The notes: generated by a model from the letters alone, not told the origin. Shown: positions 1-8,652, numbered from the stretch's first letter. The stretch: 33,680 nt of DNA from CAYZIC01 sp964478335 (GCA_964478335.1 CAYZIC010000020.1:1-33680), one strand, 5' to 3'. Numbers and translations are program-made.

Positions 1-1641
1 AAATGCGGTGAGCAATTCGTCATGACTAAACTTACGACTGGTGGTGTCGGCATCCATGCGGATGATTCTGGCCTCTGGTAAGATGCGCATGAGGGCTTGC
101 TCAACGCGCTGTGTGCCAAATCCTGTAAAGCGGGCATCTGGGGCACCGCATTTGGGGCAGACTTTGGGTGGGCGCTCCCAATGGCCGCAGAGGTGGCAGC
201 GCAGGGCATCGTCGTGCTGATGATAATTGAGCTTGACGCTACAATCGGGGCAAATGGCCACTTCGCCACACTGAGTGCACATCATCGTTGGGCTGTAACC
301 GCGACGATTGAGAAAGAGGATGATCTGTTCGCCTTTGTGTAAGCGGGATTTCATGGCATCGATAAGGATTTGTGAGAAGATTGTCGCACGGCCGGCCTCT
401 TGTTGATTTTGGGTCATGTCGACAATATAGACCTCTGGGAGGGGGCGATTTTCCACCCGGTGCTCCATACGCACGAGCTGATACTTGCTTGCGGTAGCGT
501 TGGTCCAGGATTCAAAAGAAGGGGTCGCAGAGCCCAAGATACACGAGCAGTGCTCAATATGGGCGCGCATCACGGCGGCATCACGCGCAGAATAACGGGG
601 CGCTTCATCTTGCTTGTAGCTAGGCTCGTGCTCTTCATCAACGACAATCATGCCGAGATTTTGGAGTGGGGCAAAGACCGCACTGCGCGGGCCAACGACA
701 ATCTTGGCCTCTCCTCGACGGATGCGATGCCATTCGTCGAAGCGCTCTCCATCACTCAGGCCGCTGTGCAAAACGGCAACAGCCTCGCCAAATCGTGAGG
801 CAAATCGCTGAACGGTCTGCGGAGTGAGAGCGATTTCCGGGACGAGCATGATGGCACTCTTGCCCTGTTGTAAGACGCGCGCCATCGCTTGCATATAGAC
901 CTCCGTCTTGCCAGAACCCGTCACGCCAAATAATAGGACGGGCTTTGTGCCTGCAGCTGCAATTGCATCGAGAGCGGTTTGTTGCTCGGGCATCAACGCT
1001 CTGGCCTTGGTCGGTAAAATGCGGCGGCCTTTAAATGGATCTCGGCGTACTTCGCGCTTGGAGATTGTCAAATAGCCCTCGTGGGCAATCGCTTGAAGCG
1101 TCGCGGTCGTCGTCTTGAGCTCTTGGCAAATAAATTGCAGGGGCCCGCCATCGAGTCTGACGATGTCATCATAGAGCACTTGGCGACGTTTGGAGAGTGG
1201 GGTTTGTGGTGCGGGTGTGACGACCTCGACCATGTAGCGCTCTTGAGCTTGGCTACGGCCGGTACGAACGGGCGCAGGCAGCGCACAGCGAAGCGCTTGG
1301 GTAAAGCTCGAGCAGTAGTAGGTGGTGAGCCATTCGAGGAGGCGAATCACCGCAGGTGTAAAAAAGGGCACTGGGTCGTCAACCGAGAGGATCGAACGGA
1401 ACCCTTTAGGAGCCGTCTCTGCTACAGGGGTTGCGAAGAGCTCCTCTTGGACGACTTTAGGCTTGGCCGATGCTTTAGGGACAAAGGTGGACTGCTCTGA
1501 GACGCGCACTACGTAGCCTTGCACGGGGCCTTTGCCAAAGGGCACCGTGACTCGCAAACCAGGGCTCACCGCCATCCCATCGGGAATGGCATAGTCAAAG
1601 AGCCGGTCGGCAACTTGGTCTATCGTCACAGATGCAAACAT
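1..1641 (-). CDS. priA: Primosomal protein N' (PriA helicase), C-terminus cut by the window edge
   Basis: Replication-restart 3'-5' DNA helicase of superfamily 2, which reloads the replisome at stalled forks. The frame is open for 547 codons from the ATG at 1641 and runs off at base 1, so the last part of the protein (roughly a quarter) is missing. Seen in order: N-terminal DNA-binding region starting MFASVTIDQVADRLFDY, Walker A GVTGSGKT, DEEH box, motif GSATPS, and the PriA zinc-binding insertion with paired cysteines (CTQC, CPDC, CHLC, CPKC), which is diagnostic of the family. The start has AGAGG six bases upstream. It lies downstream of the pseudopilin gene on the same strand, with a hairpin only 24 bases before the start, so either readthrough or an unrecognised promoter drives it. 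Identification is secure. Confidence 0.97.
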   Translation of the reverse strand, partial: MFASVTIDQVADRLFDYAIPDGMAVSPGLRVTVPFGKGPVQGYVVRVSEQSTFVPKASAKPKVVQEELFATPVAETAPKGFRSILSVDDPVPFFTPAVIRLLEWLTTYYCSSFTQALRCALPAPVRTGRSQAQERYMVEVVTPAPQTPLSKRRQVLYDDIVRLDGGPLQFICQELKTTTATLQAIAHEGYLTISKREVRRDPFKGRRILPTKARALMPEQQTALDAIAAAGTKPVLLFGVTGSGKTEVYMQAMARVLQQGKSAIMLVPEIALTPQTVQRFASRFGEAVAVLHSGLSDGERFDEWHRIRRGEAKIVVGPRSAVFAPLQNLGMIVVDEEHEPSYKQDEAPRYSARDAAVMRAHIEHCSCILGSATPSFESWTNATASKYQLVRMEHRVENRPLPEVYIVDMTQNQQEAGRATIFSQILIDAMKSRLHKGEQIILFLNRRGYSPTMMCTQCGEVAICPDCSVKLNYHQHDDALRCHLCGHWERPPKVCPKCGAPDARFTGFGTQRVEQALMRILPEARIIRMDADTTSRKFSHDELLTAF

Positions 1642-1664
1642 CGTTTTCCTCTAAAAAGTAAAGA

Positions 1665-1690
1665 AGCCCCATTACTGGCGTAACGGGGCT
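1665..1690 (-). terminator. Hairpin with T-rich tail after the pseudopilin gene
   Basis: AGCCCC (1665-1670) pairs with GGGGCT (1685-1690), extended inward by TTAC/GTAA across one mismatch. Read on the minus strand it is followed by TCTTTACTTTTT, as in an intrinsic terminator. It sits 26 bases past the pseudopilin stop and 24 bases before the priA start, so it may limit readthrough into priA. Confidence 0.7.
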
Positions 1691-1715
1691 CATTGATCGC
1701 TAACTAATTAGCAGA

Positions 1716-2492
1716 TTAGTTGCCAGCCTTAGGCTCGGTCTTGCCCGTAGGGGTCAAGTAGGTGAACTTTTGGCCGTCCATATCCAAGTCTGTCAAGTCA
1801 AATGCACCCTTGTAGAGGATGTTGGTCAAAGCAGCATCTGCCTCATATTGGAAGCCAGCGCCACCCTTGGTGGTACCGACGAAAGCTTCGTCACCAAAGA
1901 CTTTGCCATTTTCTGCATCGGTCAAGAAGGTGATTTCCTTGATAAGCTTACCATCATACTTGCTCAAGAGAGAAGCGGGGTCGACGTTGCGGGTGATGAT
2001 TGCGGGCACTGAGTCTGGTACGCCGCTCGCAATATTGGCTGCGATCGTCCACTTGACATTCTTTTGGTCAAGCTTGCTGCCAGAGGCAAAGGTGCTCAAG
2101 CCATTACCTGCAAGCACTGCCAATTCGAGCTCGCCGATTGGCTTGTACTTTTCGTAGCCGGGCTTATTCATATTGGCGACGTTAAACATGGCGTTAAAGT
2201 AGTCGACGCTGTTTTGGCAGGCGAGCATAGCCAAGTCAACACGGTCACCTGTGGTGGTTGGTTCGGTTGAGCGAGCAACGGTAACAGGCCAAGCGATGTC
2301 ACGATAAGCATAGCCGCTATCCGCAGTCAAGATAGCTTGGTGGATCTGCTTCGCTTGGTTAGCAGCAGCAGTCATGTCGGATCTCAACATAACAGCAGAG
2401 AATTTGGGATACAATGCGCCAGCCAAGGTCGCAATAATTGCGATAACGACGAGCAATTCAACGAGGGTGAAGCCCTTTTGTGCGGTTTTCAT
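1716..2492 (-). CDS. Type IV pilin / type II secretion pseudopilin-like protein
   Basis: A 258-residue exported filament subunit-like protein. It starts MKTAQKGFTLVELLVVIAI: a short basic leader, the prepilin peptidase site (cleavage after the Gly of GFTLVE), Glu at mature position 5, and a hydrophobic stem helix to about residue 30. The C-terminal ~220 residues form the globular head; I recognise no specific head family, and the H-X9-DG tail of many PVC pseudopilins is not evident. GGAG lies seven bases before the ATG. It has its own promoter (2560-2588) and terminator (1665-1690), so it is probably monocistronic. It could be built into a pilus or a type II secretion pseudopilus; the three motor ATPases at 22-27 kb are possible partners, which is inference. 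Confidence 0.9.
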   Translation of the reverse strand: MKTAQKGFTLVELLVVIAIIATLAGALYPKFSAVMLRSDMTAAANQAKQIHQAILTADSGYAYRDIAWPVTVARSTEPTTTGDRVDLAMLACQNSVDYFNAMFNVANMNKPGYEKYKPIGELELAVLAGNGLSTFASGSKLDQKNVKWTIAANIASGVPDSVPAIITRNVDPASLLSKYDGKLIKEITFLTDAENGKVFGDEAFVGTTKGGAGFQYEADAALTNILYKGAFDLTDLDMDGQKFTYLTPTGKTEPKAGN

Positions 2493-2523
2493 AGATAACT
2501 CCTAATTTGTTTACTAACGAATA

Positions 2524-2543
2524 AGAAGCGAACCTCCGCTTCT
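2524..2543 (-). promoter_or_regulatory. Hairpin in the pseudopilin mRNA leader
   Basis: AGAAGCG (2524-2530) is perfectly complementary to CGCTTCT (2537-2543) around a six-base loop. It lies between the predicted promoter and the start codon of the pseudopilin gene, so it would be near the 5' end of that mRNA. A stabilising or regulatory role is inference. Confidence 0.45.
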
Positions 2544-2559
2544 CACATTTGTTGGATGT

Positions 2560-2588
2560 ATCATAGCAAAAGGCACTTGCTTTTGCAA
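2560..2588 (-). promoter_or_regulatory. Sigma70-type promoter of the pseudopilin gene
   Basis: On the minus strand: -35 TTGCAA (2583-2588), 17-base spacer, -10 TATGAT (2560-2565) preceded by TGC, giving an extended -10. The -35 hexamer lies within the secG terminator stem, so the two elements overlap. Confidence 0.65.
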
Positions 2589-2599
2589 GTGCCTTTTTC
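2567..2599 (-). terminator. Intrinsic terminator after secG
   Basis: GGCACTTGC and GCAAGTGCC form a nine-base-pair stem around a TTTT loop, flanked by A and T runs so that the helix extends to AAAGGCACTTGC/GCAAGTGCCTTT. It is about 50 bases past the secG stop. It is symmetrical and could act on either strand. Confidence 0.8.
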
Positions 2600-2650
2600 A
2601 AAATATTCGCTCTTTTTTGCTTTCGTATCGCAAAAATGGCTTGTAAAGCC

Positions 2651-2998
2651 TTACTTTGCAGGAGCGGCAGGAGCGGCAGGAGCGGCAGGAGCGGCAGGAG
2701 CGGCAGGAGCGGCAGGAGCGGCTTGCTCAGATGCGGCTTGCTCGACAGCAGATGAGGAGCCTTGCTTAGCCAAGATAGCGATGAGCATGGTGTTGAGGAT
2801 CAAGATGACACCCAAAACGATCGTGGTCTTGGTCAAGACATTACCGACTTGGCCACCAAAGACAGCTTCGCCCATACCACCACCAAATGCAGAGCCCATA
2901 CCACCAGAAGAATCTTTTGGAGGTTGCAACATCACAACGGCGACCATCAAAACAGCGATGATGATTTCGAGAATAAAAAGGGCATAAAGAAAGGTCAT
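2651..2998 (-). CDS. secG: Preprotein translocase subunit SecG with an Ala/Pro repeat tail
   Basis: Small accessory subunit of the SecYEG channel in the inner membrane. The 115 residues hold two hydrophobic segments (about 2-24 and 55-77) separated by the SecG loop LQPPKDSSGGMGSAFGG, which is the hallmark of the family. The last ~25 residues are almost entirely an AAP tripeptide repeat encoded by seven tandem 9-base units; SecG proteins are usually shorter, and Ala/Pro-rich tails occur in some. AAGGA lies upstream of the ATG. A promoter is visible at 3040-3068 and a strong terminator follows, so it is probably transcribed alone. Confidence 0.93.
   Translation of the reverse strand: MTFLYALFILEIIIAVLMVAVVMLQPPKDSSGGMGSAFGGGMGEAVFGGQVGNVLTKTTIVLGVILILNTMLIAILAKQGSSSAVEQAASEQAAPAAPAAPAAPAAPAAPAAPAK
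2660..2722. repeat. Seven tandem copies of a 9-bp unit inside secG
   Basis: The unit AGGAGCGGC is repeated seven times without mismatch. Each copy adds three residues (Ala/Pro) in frame, so copy-number change would alter tail length without a frameshift. Confidence 0.95.
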
Positions 2999-3039
2999 AA
3001 TTCAGGTTCCTTAATTGATAGTGATAACAAGTGGTAAAT

Positions 3040-3068
3040 AAGATACGCTATTTCGCCAATTTGTGCAA
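3040..3068 (-). promoter_or_regulatory. Probable promoter of secG
   Basis: On the minus strand: -35 TTGCAC (3063-3068), 17-base spacer, -10 TATCTT (3040-3045). Each hexamer matches the consensus at four of six positions, and the start codon is about 40 bases further on. Confidence 0.4.
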
Positions 3069-3125
3069 GCATAAAATGGTCTATTTGGGCAACTATTTGC
3101 GTGAAGAGTGCCAGTTTTGGATGAG

Positions 3126-4376
3126 TTAGGGATGTACAAGGACCAGTTCTCCGCCTTGCTGCATACTTTGAATAGCCGCAAATGCGATTTTATGACTCTC
3201 CATAGCGAGGTGAAATCGTCTAATCCACTGCTCGATCGTGTCGTGGTGATAGGCTCTAAATAGCTCCGCCATGACGCCCGCATCGCCACCGCCATGACGT
3301 GCGGTCAGGGGGGTGCGTGAGAGGTTTTCCTCGAGGCTATCCCAGCAGGTCGTTTGACGCGTATTAAAGTATTTGACCTGCCAAGTCGTCCCATCGCCAA
3401 TGATCTCGCAGTGGGTGCAAAAGACCCGCGTGGTGCGCTGTTGATTATAGGTCAAGCTCTCCATTGCGAGTGTCACGGTGATATTGTCCTCAAAGAGCAT
3501 ATTCACGATCTGGTTGTCAATGGCATCATTATCACACGCATAGACACAGCGACCATAGCGACCGGTTGCTAATTCTTGCTCGATCCCCTGCTCAGTGTGA
3601 TCCAGGAGTGCGTAGTGAAAGGTAGAGCGCTGCTGGTAGAGCTTTTTCGCGGAGAATGGGCACCCTTGCTCAATGGCACCTGGGCAATGTAAGCACCGAT
3701 CCGCTGCGCCGACGGGGCGATTAGCAGGCTTAAAAAACTTGAGCGAGCCGAATGAGGAAACGGCTTTGCAGCTGCGCCCGAGCCACCAGACAATTTGATC
3801 AAAGTCGTGGCTACACTTTTGTAATAACGTATCACTGGAATAGGCCGACTGAGCCCAATTGCCTCGCACAAACGAATGGGCCGCTTGCATATAGCCCATG
3901 CCCTCGATGTGGTTGATGCTAATAATATCGCCAGTCTCGGGGGTATCAAGGATCGATTTGAGATGACTGTAGTAATCCGAATAACGCAAGACATAGCCCA
4001 GGATGACACGGCGCTTGAGGGATTTGACCCGCGCCTCAATGACGAGACATTCATCCAAGGTACAGGCGATGGGCTTTTCTAAAAAGAGGTCATAGCCCTC
4101 ATCAAGTGCTTGCATCGCCGCAGCAAAATGGGCTTGATCAGGCAGTGCAATCACGGCAAAGTCTGCCAACTTGGGCGTAGCGAGTGCCCCCTCCCACGAA
4201 TCAAAAACGGCAGACGCAGGTAGATCACACGCACGAGCCAAGGCTTCGCGGCGGCTCTTATTCACATCGGCGACACCGACAATGGTGAATTGCTCAGGGT
4301 GGCGCAGGGCATAGTGGGCATAAATTGACCCGCGGTCTCCAAGACCTAAAATGAGTAACTGAATGGGATTTGCCAT
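3126..4376 (-). CDS. Gfo/Idh/MocA-family NAD(P)-dependent oxidoreductase
   Basis: A 416-residue dehydrogenase-like protein. The N-terminus has the Rossmann dinucleotide site LGLGDRGSIYA, an acidic residue ending strand 2 (VGVADVNKSRR), and the family motif EKP (LFLEKPIACTLDE, about residue 95). The C-terminal half contains a cysteine cluster (CLHC...GC) typical of one subgroup. The frame is open 48 codons further upstream, but the ATG at 4376 is preceded by GGAG and the Rossmann fold begins right after it; the longer form would overlap xseA. The gap to xseA is 16 bases, suggesting co-transcription. Substrate cannot be told from sequence; relatives act on sugars, inositols and sugar-nucleotides. 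Confidence 0.88.
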   Translation of the reverse strand: MANPIQLLILGLGDRGSIYAHYALRHPEQFTIVGVADVNKSRREALARACDLPASAVFDSWEGALATPKLADFAVIALPDQAHFAAAMQALDEGYDLFLEKPIACTLDECLVIEARVKSLKRRVILGYVLRYSDYYSHLKSILDTPETGDIISINHIEGMGYMQAAHSFVRGNWAQSAYSSDTLLQKCSHDFDQIVWWLGRSCKAVSSFGSLKFFKPANRPVGAADRCLHCPGAIEQGCPFSAKKLYQQRSTFHYALLDHTEQGIEQELATGRYGRCVYACDNDAIDNQIVNMLFEDNITVTLAMESLTYNQQRTTRVFCTHCEIIGDGTTWQVKYFNTRQTTCWDSLEENLSRTPLTARHGGGDAGVMAELFRAYHHDTIEQWIRRFHLAMESHKIAFAAIQSMQQGGELVLVHP

Positions 4377-4392
4377 AGCCTCTCTCTCCTCA

Positions 4393-5784
4393 CTAATTGC
4401 CAACAGGGGAAGCTGTAGGTTGTGTCGTTTCGACTGTTGAAAGCACCGTCCCCGTAGCCAGGCGCGTGTGTATCTGCTGACCTTGCTGCAAGGAGTCGGC
4501 ACTGCGCACAATCGAGCCATCGTCGAGAGTCGTCATGCTATAGCCTCGTGACAGCACGGTAAATGGGCTCAAATCCATCAAGCGAGCATGGGCTTGCACG
4601 ATGCGCTGATGGTGTTTTTGCAAAGTCAGCTGCACCAAGTAGGTTAGCTGAGTGTCTTGCTTTTGTAAATGGGCTTGAACGGCGGGCAAGACGCTATTTT
4701 TGCACGCTTCAAAGGTTGCTGCGGTTTGGTTGAGGCGGTTCTCTTTTTTAGCCAAAGCGAGCGAAACGGCCTGATCTAATCGCATGGCTAGGGTGTCGAG
4801 CTTTTGCGTGGCGACATTGAGCGCATGGAGCGGGTCACGAAAGAGCGCCGAGCCTTGCAAGCGTCTCAAGTTGTCTCTAGCAACGCGATATCCTTGACGC
4901 ATGGCCTTGAGCAACCGCAGATCGTACTGCGCCAAATCTTTGACATAGTCCTCTTTGCGTCCGCAGATCAGCTCCGCAGCAGCCGATGGTGTCGGTGCTC
5001 GCAAATCTGCCACAAAGTCTGTGATTGCGATGTCAGGCTCGTGACCGACGGCTGAGATAATCGGGATCTCTGAGGCGATGACTGCGCGCGCAACGAGCTC
5101 TTCATTAAAACACCAAAGGTCCTCGAGACTCCCTCCACCACGGCCGACAATCATGGCATCGATGGCATTGTCTGGGGAAAGCTTGCTCCATGCATTGAGC
5201 CGGGCAATGGAGGCGGCGATCTCCTCTGCAGCGCCTTGGCCTTGGACGCGAGCGGGGGCAATGACGACCTGTAGATTGGCATAGCGTCGACTGATGATCT
5301 GCAAGATGTCGCGCAGGGCGGCACCATTAAGTGCGGTCACCACGCCGATGCGTTTGGGTAAACGTGGCAGGGGCTTTTTGCGAGAAGGATCACAGACACC
5401 CTCGGCGTAGAGTTTGCGTTTGAGAATGTCAAATTTCGCCAAGAGGTCGCCCTGCCCCGCAAGCTCGACGCGCGCAGCATTGAGCTGATAGCGGCCTTGT
5501 GGCGGGAAGAGCGTCAAGCCGCCCGTGACCAAAACCTTGTCGCCATTTTTAAAGGCCGGCACTTGCCCTTGTCGTGCCTGAGCCGTCGCAAAAAAGGTCA
5601 CATTCAGGAGGGCGGATTCGTCCTTGATAGCGAAGTAGAGATGGTGCGATCCCGCTGGCGAGGAATAGTTTGAAACTTCGCCCTCGACCGTCACAGCCCC
5701 CCCCGTAGCATGCTCGATACGATCCCGAATGATCGCAGTAATCGCACTCACCGACAAGGGTTTTGCCTGATCGGGCTCACTCAT
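4393..5784 (-). CDS. xseA: Exodeoxyribonuclease VII large subunit
   Basis: Catalytic subunit of ExoVII, a cytoplasmic nuclease that degrades single-stranded DNA in repair. The 463 residues comprise an N-terminal OB-fold domain (to about residue 105, including the VTVEGEVSNYSSPAGSHHLYFAIKD pattern), a central catalytic domain with GRGGGSLEDLW and VGHEPD, and a long helical C-terminal part that in the family binds the small subunit. The start codon overlaps the stop of the upstream membrane protein by four bases (ATGA), indicating translational coupling. No xseB is seen nearby; the small subunit would have to be elsewhere. Confidence 0.96.
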   Translation of the reverse strand: MSEPDQAKPLSVSAITAIIRDRIEHATGGAVTVEGEVSNYSSPAGSHHLYFAIKDESALLNVTFFATAQARQGQVPAFKNGDKVLVTGGLTLFPPQGRYQLNAARVELAGQGDLLAKFDILKRKLYAEGVCDPSRKKPLPRLPKRIGVVTALNGAALRDILQIISRRYANLQVVIAPARVQGQGAAEEIAASIARLNAWSKLSPDNAIDAMIVGRGGGSLEDLWCFNEELVARAVIASEIPIISAVGHEPDIAITDFVADLRAPTPSAAAELICGRKEDYVKDLAQYDLRLLKAMRQGYRVARDNLRRLQGSALFRDPLHALNVATQKLDTLAMRLDQAVSLALAKKENRLNQTAATFEACKNSVLPAVQAHLQKQDTQLTYLVQLTLQKHHQRIVQAHARLMDLSPFTVLSRGYSMTTLDDGSIVRSADSLQQGQQIHTRLATGTVLSTVETTQPTASPVGN

Positions 5785-6752
5785 TGCGTGCCTGCTTCCT
5801 GCGTATCGAGGCGATGGGTTTGGGCATCTTGCGCAATGTAATCCTTGGCTGCGGCAGTCGCCTCATAGGCTTGCTCGACAGAGGCAGTCACGCCAGCAAA
5901 CTTAATCATATCTGCCTGCTGTAAAAAGGCTCTCAGCTCGGCAATCGTCTCTTGCGAAAAGCGTGCATCTGCTAAAATTGCGGTGAGGAATTCTTGTGTC
6001 GTCTGTCGGGAAGCTTTGAGTGCGTAGCTCCGCTCAATATAGCGCCGCACAATCAACGTCAGCTCCACATAAAAGGTCTTGTAGTCGCCGCGTGTGGGCA
6101 ATGCCTTGGACAAGAGACGATCCAATTCGACCATCGCTCGCTCACTCGGCGTGAGTTGGCGTTCTTTTAAGTGTCTGCGAATGCGACATCCCGCCCAAAT
6201 TGCGCCTCCGATTCCGGCGAGTGCGATGAGGAACCATGCCCCCCACATGGAGATTGTGCGCCACGTTGGTGCGATCCAAATGGGCTCCTCGACGAGCTCA
6301 AGATCACCCGATGCTTTGGGCAAATCGGCGACCGCCTTAAATTGAATAGGTACCGTAGCAAAGGCCATTTCCTCGTGGGTCAGTGCATGCGTCGCCACCA
6401 CCGCAAAGGGAGCCAAGCGCCAGGGGGCACTTTCGCCAGGAGTCAAGCGCCATTTCGCCACTTGACGCGCCTGGTCTCCAACCACGATGCGCTCTCCGGT
6501 GAAATCTTCTGCGAGGGTAAATCCCTGAAAGCGCTCTCTAATCTGTGGCATCGACACCAACCACTGCGTAGGCGATGTAATCGTCAGCGTGAGCATCAAG
6601 TCGCGCGTATAATCAATGCCATCACTTGGACTCGATAGAATGATCGAGACAGGGCTATCGACTGGAGAAATGCGCTCCGAGAGTGCAGCAACGAGCCCTC
6701 GGGGGCACACTAGCCCGACGAATAAGATAATAAGAAGGATGCGTGTACTCAT
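5781..6752 (-). CDS. Signal-peptide membrane protein, BatD/DUF4381-like
   Basis: A 323-residue protein with a hydrophobic N-terminal signal (residues 1-23), a ~150-residue predicted periplasmic part, one transmembrane helix (about 174-196, ISMWGAWFLIALAGIGGAIWAG), a basic stop-transfer and a cytoplasmic helical tail. The tail (FYVELTLIVRRYIERSYAL...TTQEFL) resembles the C-terminal part of DUF4381/BatD-like proteins found with MoxR-DUF58 operons. It overlaps the DUF58 gene by four bases at its start and xseA by four at its end, so all three are probably translated in a coupled fashion. The family call rests on context as much as sequence. Confidence 0.72.
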   Translation of the reverse strand: MSTRILLIILFVGLVCPRGLVAALSERISPVDSPVSIILSSPSDGIDYTRDLMLTLTITSPTQWLVSMPQIRERFQGFTLAEDFTGERIVVGDQARQVAKWRLTPGESAPWRLAPFAVVATHALTHEEMAFATVPIQFKAVADLPKASGDLELVEEPIWIAPTWRTISMWGAWFLIALAGIGGAIWAGCRIRRHLKERQLTPSERAMVELDRLLSKALPTRGDYKTFYVELTLIVRRYIERSYALKASRQTTQEFLTAILADARFSQETIAELRAFLQQADMIKFAGVTASVEQAYEATAAAKDYIAQDAQTHRLDTQEAGTQ

Positions 6753-7627
6753 GATTTGCGTGCTCGCTTACGAAAGAGCTCTCTGACTGCATGAATGTAC
6801 GGCTTGTCAGTAAAAACTTCGAGGATATCAATGCCACAGGCGCGAAATCGCTTGAGCTGAGCAGTGCGGGCGTGTTGAGCGCACATTGCATAATCGTCAC
6901 GTACCGCCTTTGATGCCGTATCCACAATAAAAGATTCGCGCGTTTCGGGATCCTGGAGCTCGACCAGACCGACATTGGGGAGGATGCTTTCTGCGGGATC
7001 GCGCACAGGACAGACAATTACATCGTGTCGACGCGCCAAAACAGTGAGGTCGCGTTCGTAATGGGCATCTTGGAAGTCCGAGATCAAAAAGACGATGGCC
7101 TTGCGCTTTTGGATGCTATTTAAGAATCGGATAGCCGCACGGATATCGGTCTGCTCATAGGTTTCCTCCGCAGCGAGCACCTCACGGACCAAGCGCATGA
7201 CCGCAGTACGGCCTTTGCGAGCGGGGATGTGATTGATGATACGATTGGTAAAGAGCGTGAGGCCGATCTTATCCTGATTACGAATAGCCGTCAGTGCCAA
7301 GAGCGCAGTCAGCTCCGCAGCCAGAGAAGCTTTAGAGCGCTCACCACTGCCAAAGGCTTGCGACCCAGACACGTCAACCAAAAAATGAATCGTCAGCTCG
7401 CGCTCTTCACTAAAGCGCTTGATAAACGGTTCCCCCGTCCTGGCGGTGACATTCCAGTCGATCTGGCGCACATCATCGCCCGGTTGATACGGACGCACTT
7501 CGTCAAATTCAACCCCTTGCCCTTTAAAGGTCGACAAGTAGTCTCCCGATAGCTGATCGTCGATCAAGCGTCCGGTCATGATCCGGATCTTGCCGACTTG
7601 CTTCATTAAAGCTTGGGTATCAACCAT
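6749..7627 (-). CDS. DUF58 domain protein (VWA-like, MoxR partner)
   Basis: A 292-residue protein carrying the DUF58 signature YQPGDDVRQIDW...TGEPFIKRFSEERE (about residues 47-75) followed by a VWA-like metal-site motif HFLVDVSGSQAFGSG. Such proteins are encoded next to MoxR AAA ATPases, which are thought to remodel or insert metal into client proteins; here moxR ends eight bases upstream. TGAGG precedes the ATG. The membrane protein that follows could be a client or anchor (inference). The other canonical Bat genes (batA, batB, TPR proteins) do not follow. Confidence 0.9.
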   Translation of the reverse strand: MVDTQALMKQVGKIRIMTGRLIDDQLSGDYLSTFKGQGVEFDEVRPYQPGDDVRQIDWNVTARTGEPFIKRFSEERELTIHFLVDVSGSQAFGSGERSKASLAAELTALLALTAIRNQDKIGLTLFTNRIINHIPARKGRTAVMRLVREVLAAEETYEQTDIRAAIRFLNSIQKRKAIVFLISDFQDAHYERDLTVLARRHDVIVCPVRDPAESILPNVGLVELQDPETRESFIVDTASKAVRDDYAMCAQHARTAQLKRFRACGIDILEVFTDKPYIHAVRELFRKRARKS

Positions 7628-7635
7628 GGTAGACC

Positions 7636-8619
7636 TCAGGGTACAGGGATTTCGTCAAGGATCTTGGTGATAATGCCGTCAGCAGTAAGCGACTCAGCCT
7701 CAGCCTCGTAGGTCAAGCTAATACGATGACGCAAGACCTCATGGGCAATCTCCTTGACATCTTGAGGCGTGGCATAGGCGCGACCGTGAAGTAACGCATT
7801 TGCGCGTGAAGCTAGATTGAGCGCCAGCGTCGCACGCGGCGAAGCACCCAATTCGATTGCCTCAGCCAAAGACTCCAGAGCCTTGTATTGGCGAGGATTG
7901 CGCGTGGCAAAGACGATATCGAGGATATACTCACCAACCTTTTCATCGCAATAAACCGCATCAACTGCAGTTTGGAGCGCCTCGATCTCTTGAGGGGTGA
8001 CACAGGCTTGAATCTGCTGCGTCGTCGGCTGGGTAAAGCGATTCATGATGCGACGTTCATCCTCACGAGAGGGGTGAGTAATGACACACTTGAGCATAAA
8101 GCGATCCGTCTGCGCCTCAGGCAAAGGATAGGTCCCCTCTTGCTCAACGGGGTTTTGTGTGGCCATCACGAGAAAAGGTTTCTGTAGTCGATAGGTCTGA
8201 TCACCAATCGTCACTTGGCGCTCCTGCATCGCCTCAAGCAACGCCGACTGCACCTTAGCAGGTGCACGGTTAATCTCATCAGCCAAGAGTAAGTTGGTAA
8301 AGACGGGACCTTGCTTAACAGTAAACGTCGCATCCTTAGGGTTGTAGATCATCGTGCCCACGACATCCGCAGGCAACAAGTCTGGCGTAAAGGAGATGCG
8401 CTGCTGATCGAGTCCAAGGGCTTGCGAGAGCGCGCGGATCGCAGTTGTCTTAGCCAATCCCGGCACACCCTCGAGCAAAATATGCCCACCAGTCAAAAGC
8501 GCAATCAAAAGGCGATCAATCAAGCGCTCTTGACCAATCATGACCTTAGCCACCTCCGTACGAATGCGCCCAATGACCTCGGCTTGTTCTTGTAAATTAA
8601 TAGGACTTGTTGCTGCCAT
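7636..8619 (-). CDS. MoxR-family AAA+ ATPase
   Basis: A 327-residue AAA+ chaperone-like ATPase. Visible are the MoxR Walker A variant EGVPGLAKT (about residue 55), Walker B LLADEINRAP, the QERQVT segment, sensor 1 in MATQNPVEQEGTYPLPEAQTDRFM, and the C-terminal helical lid with GASPRATLAL. The frame also has a GTG immediately before, but the ATG at 8619 has AAGGA at better spacing. It heads the moxR-DUF58-membrane protein-xseA run. The EIIA fusion gene lies 64 bases upstream on the same strand, separated by a palindrome (8653-8667). Confidence 0.95.
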   Translation of the reverse strand: MAATSPINLQEQAEVIGRIRTEVAKVMIGQERLIDRLLIALLTGGHILLEGVPGLAKTTAIRALSQALGLDQQRISFTPDLLPADVVGTMIYNPKDATFTVKQGPVFTNLLLADEINRAPAKVQSALLEAMQERQVTIGDQTYRLQKPFLVMATQNPVEQEGTYPLPEAQTDRFMLKCVITHPSREDERRIMNRFTQPTTQQIQACVTPQEIEALQTAVDAVYCDEKVGEYILDIVFATRNPRQYKALESLAEAIELGASPRATLALNLASRANALLHGRAYATPQDVKEIAHEVLRHRISLTYEAEAESLTADGIITKILDEIPVP

Positions 8620-8652
8620 CACGTTTTCCTTTCATCAACATTACTCATTACG

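Noticed and set aside
4377..4520. An N-terminal extension of the Gfo/Idh/MocA gene
   Set aside because: It would overlap the end of xseA, has no family resemblance, and the internal ATG with GGAG starts directly before the Rossmann fold.
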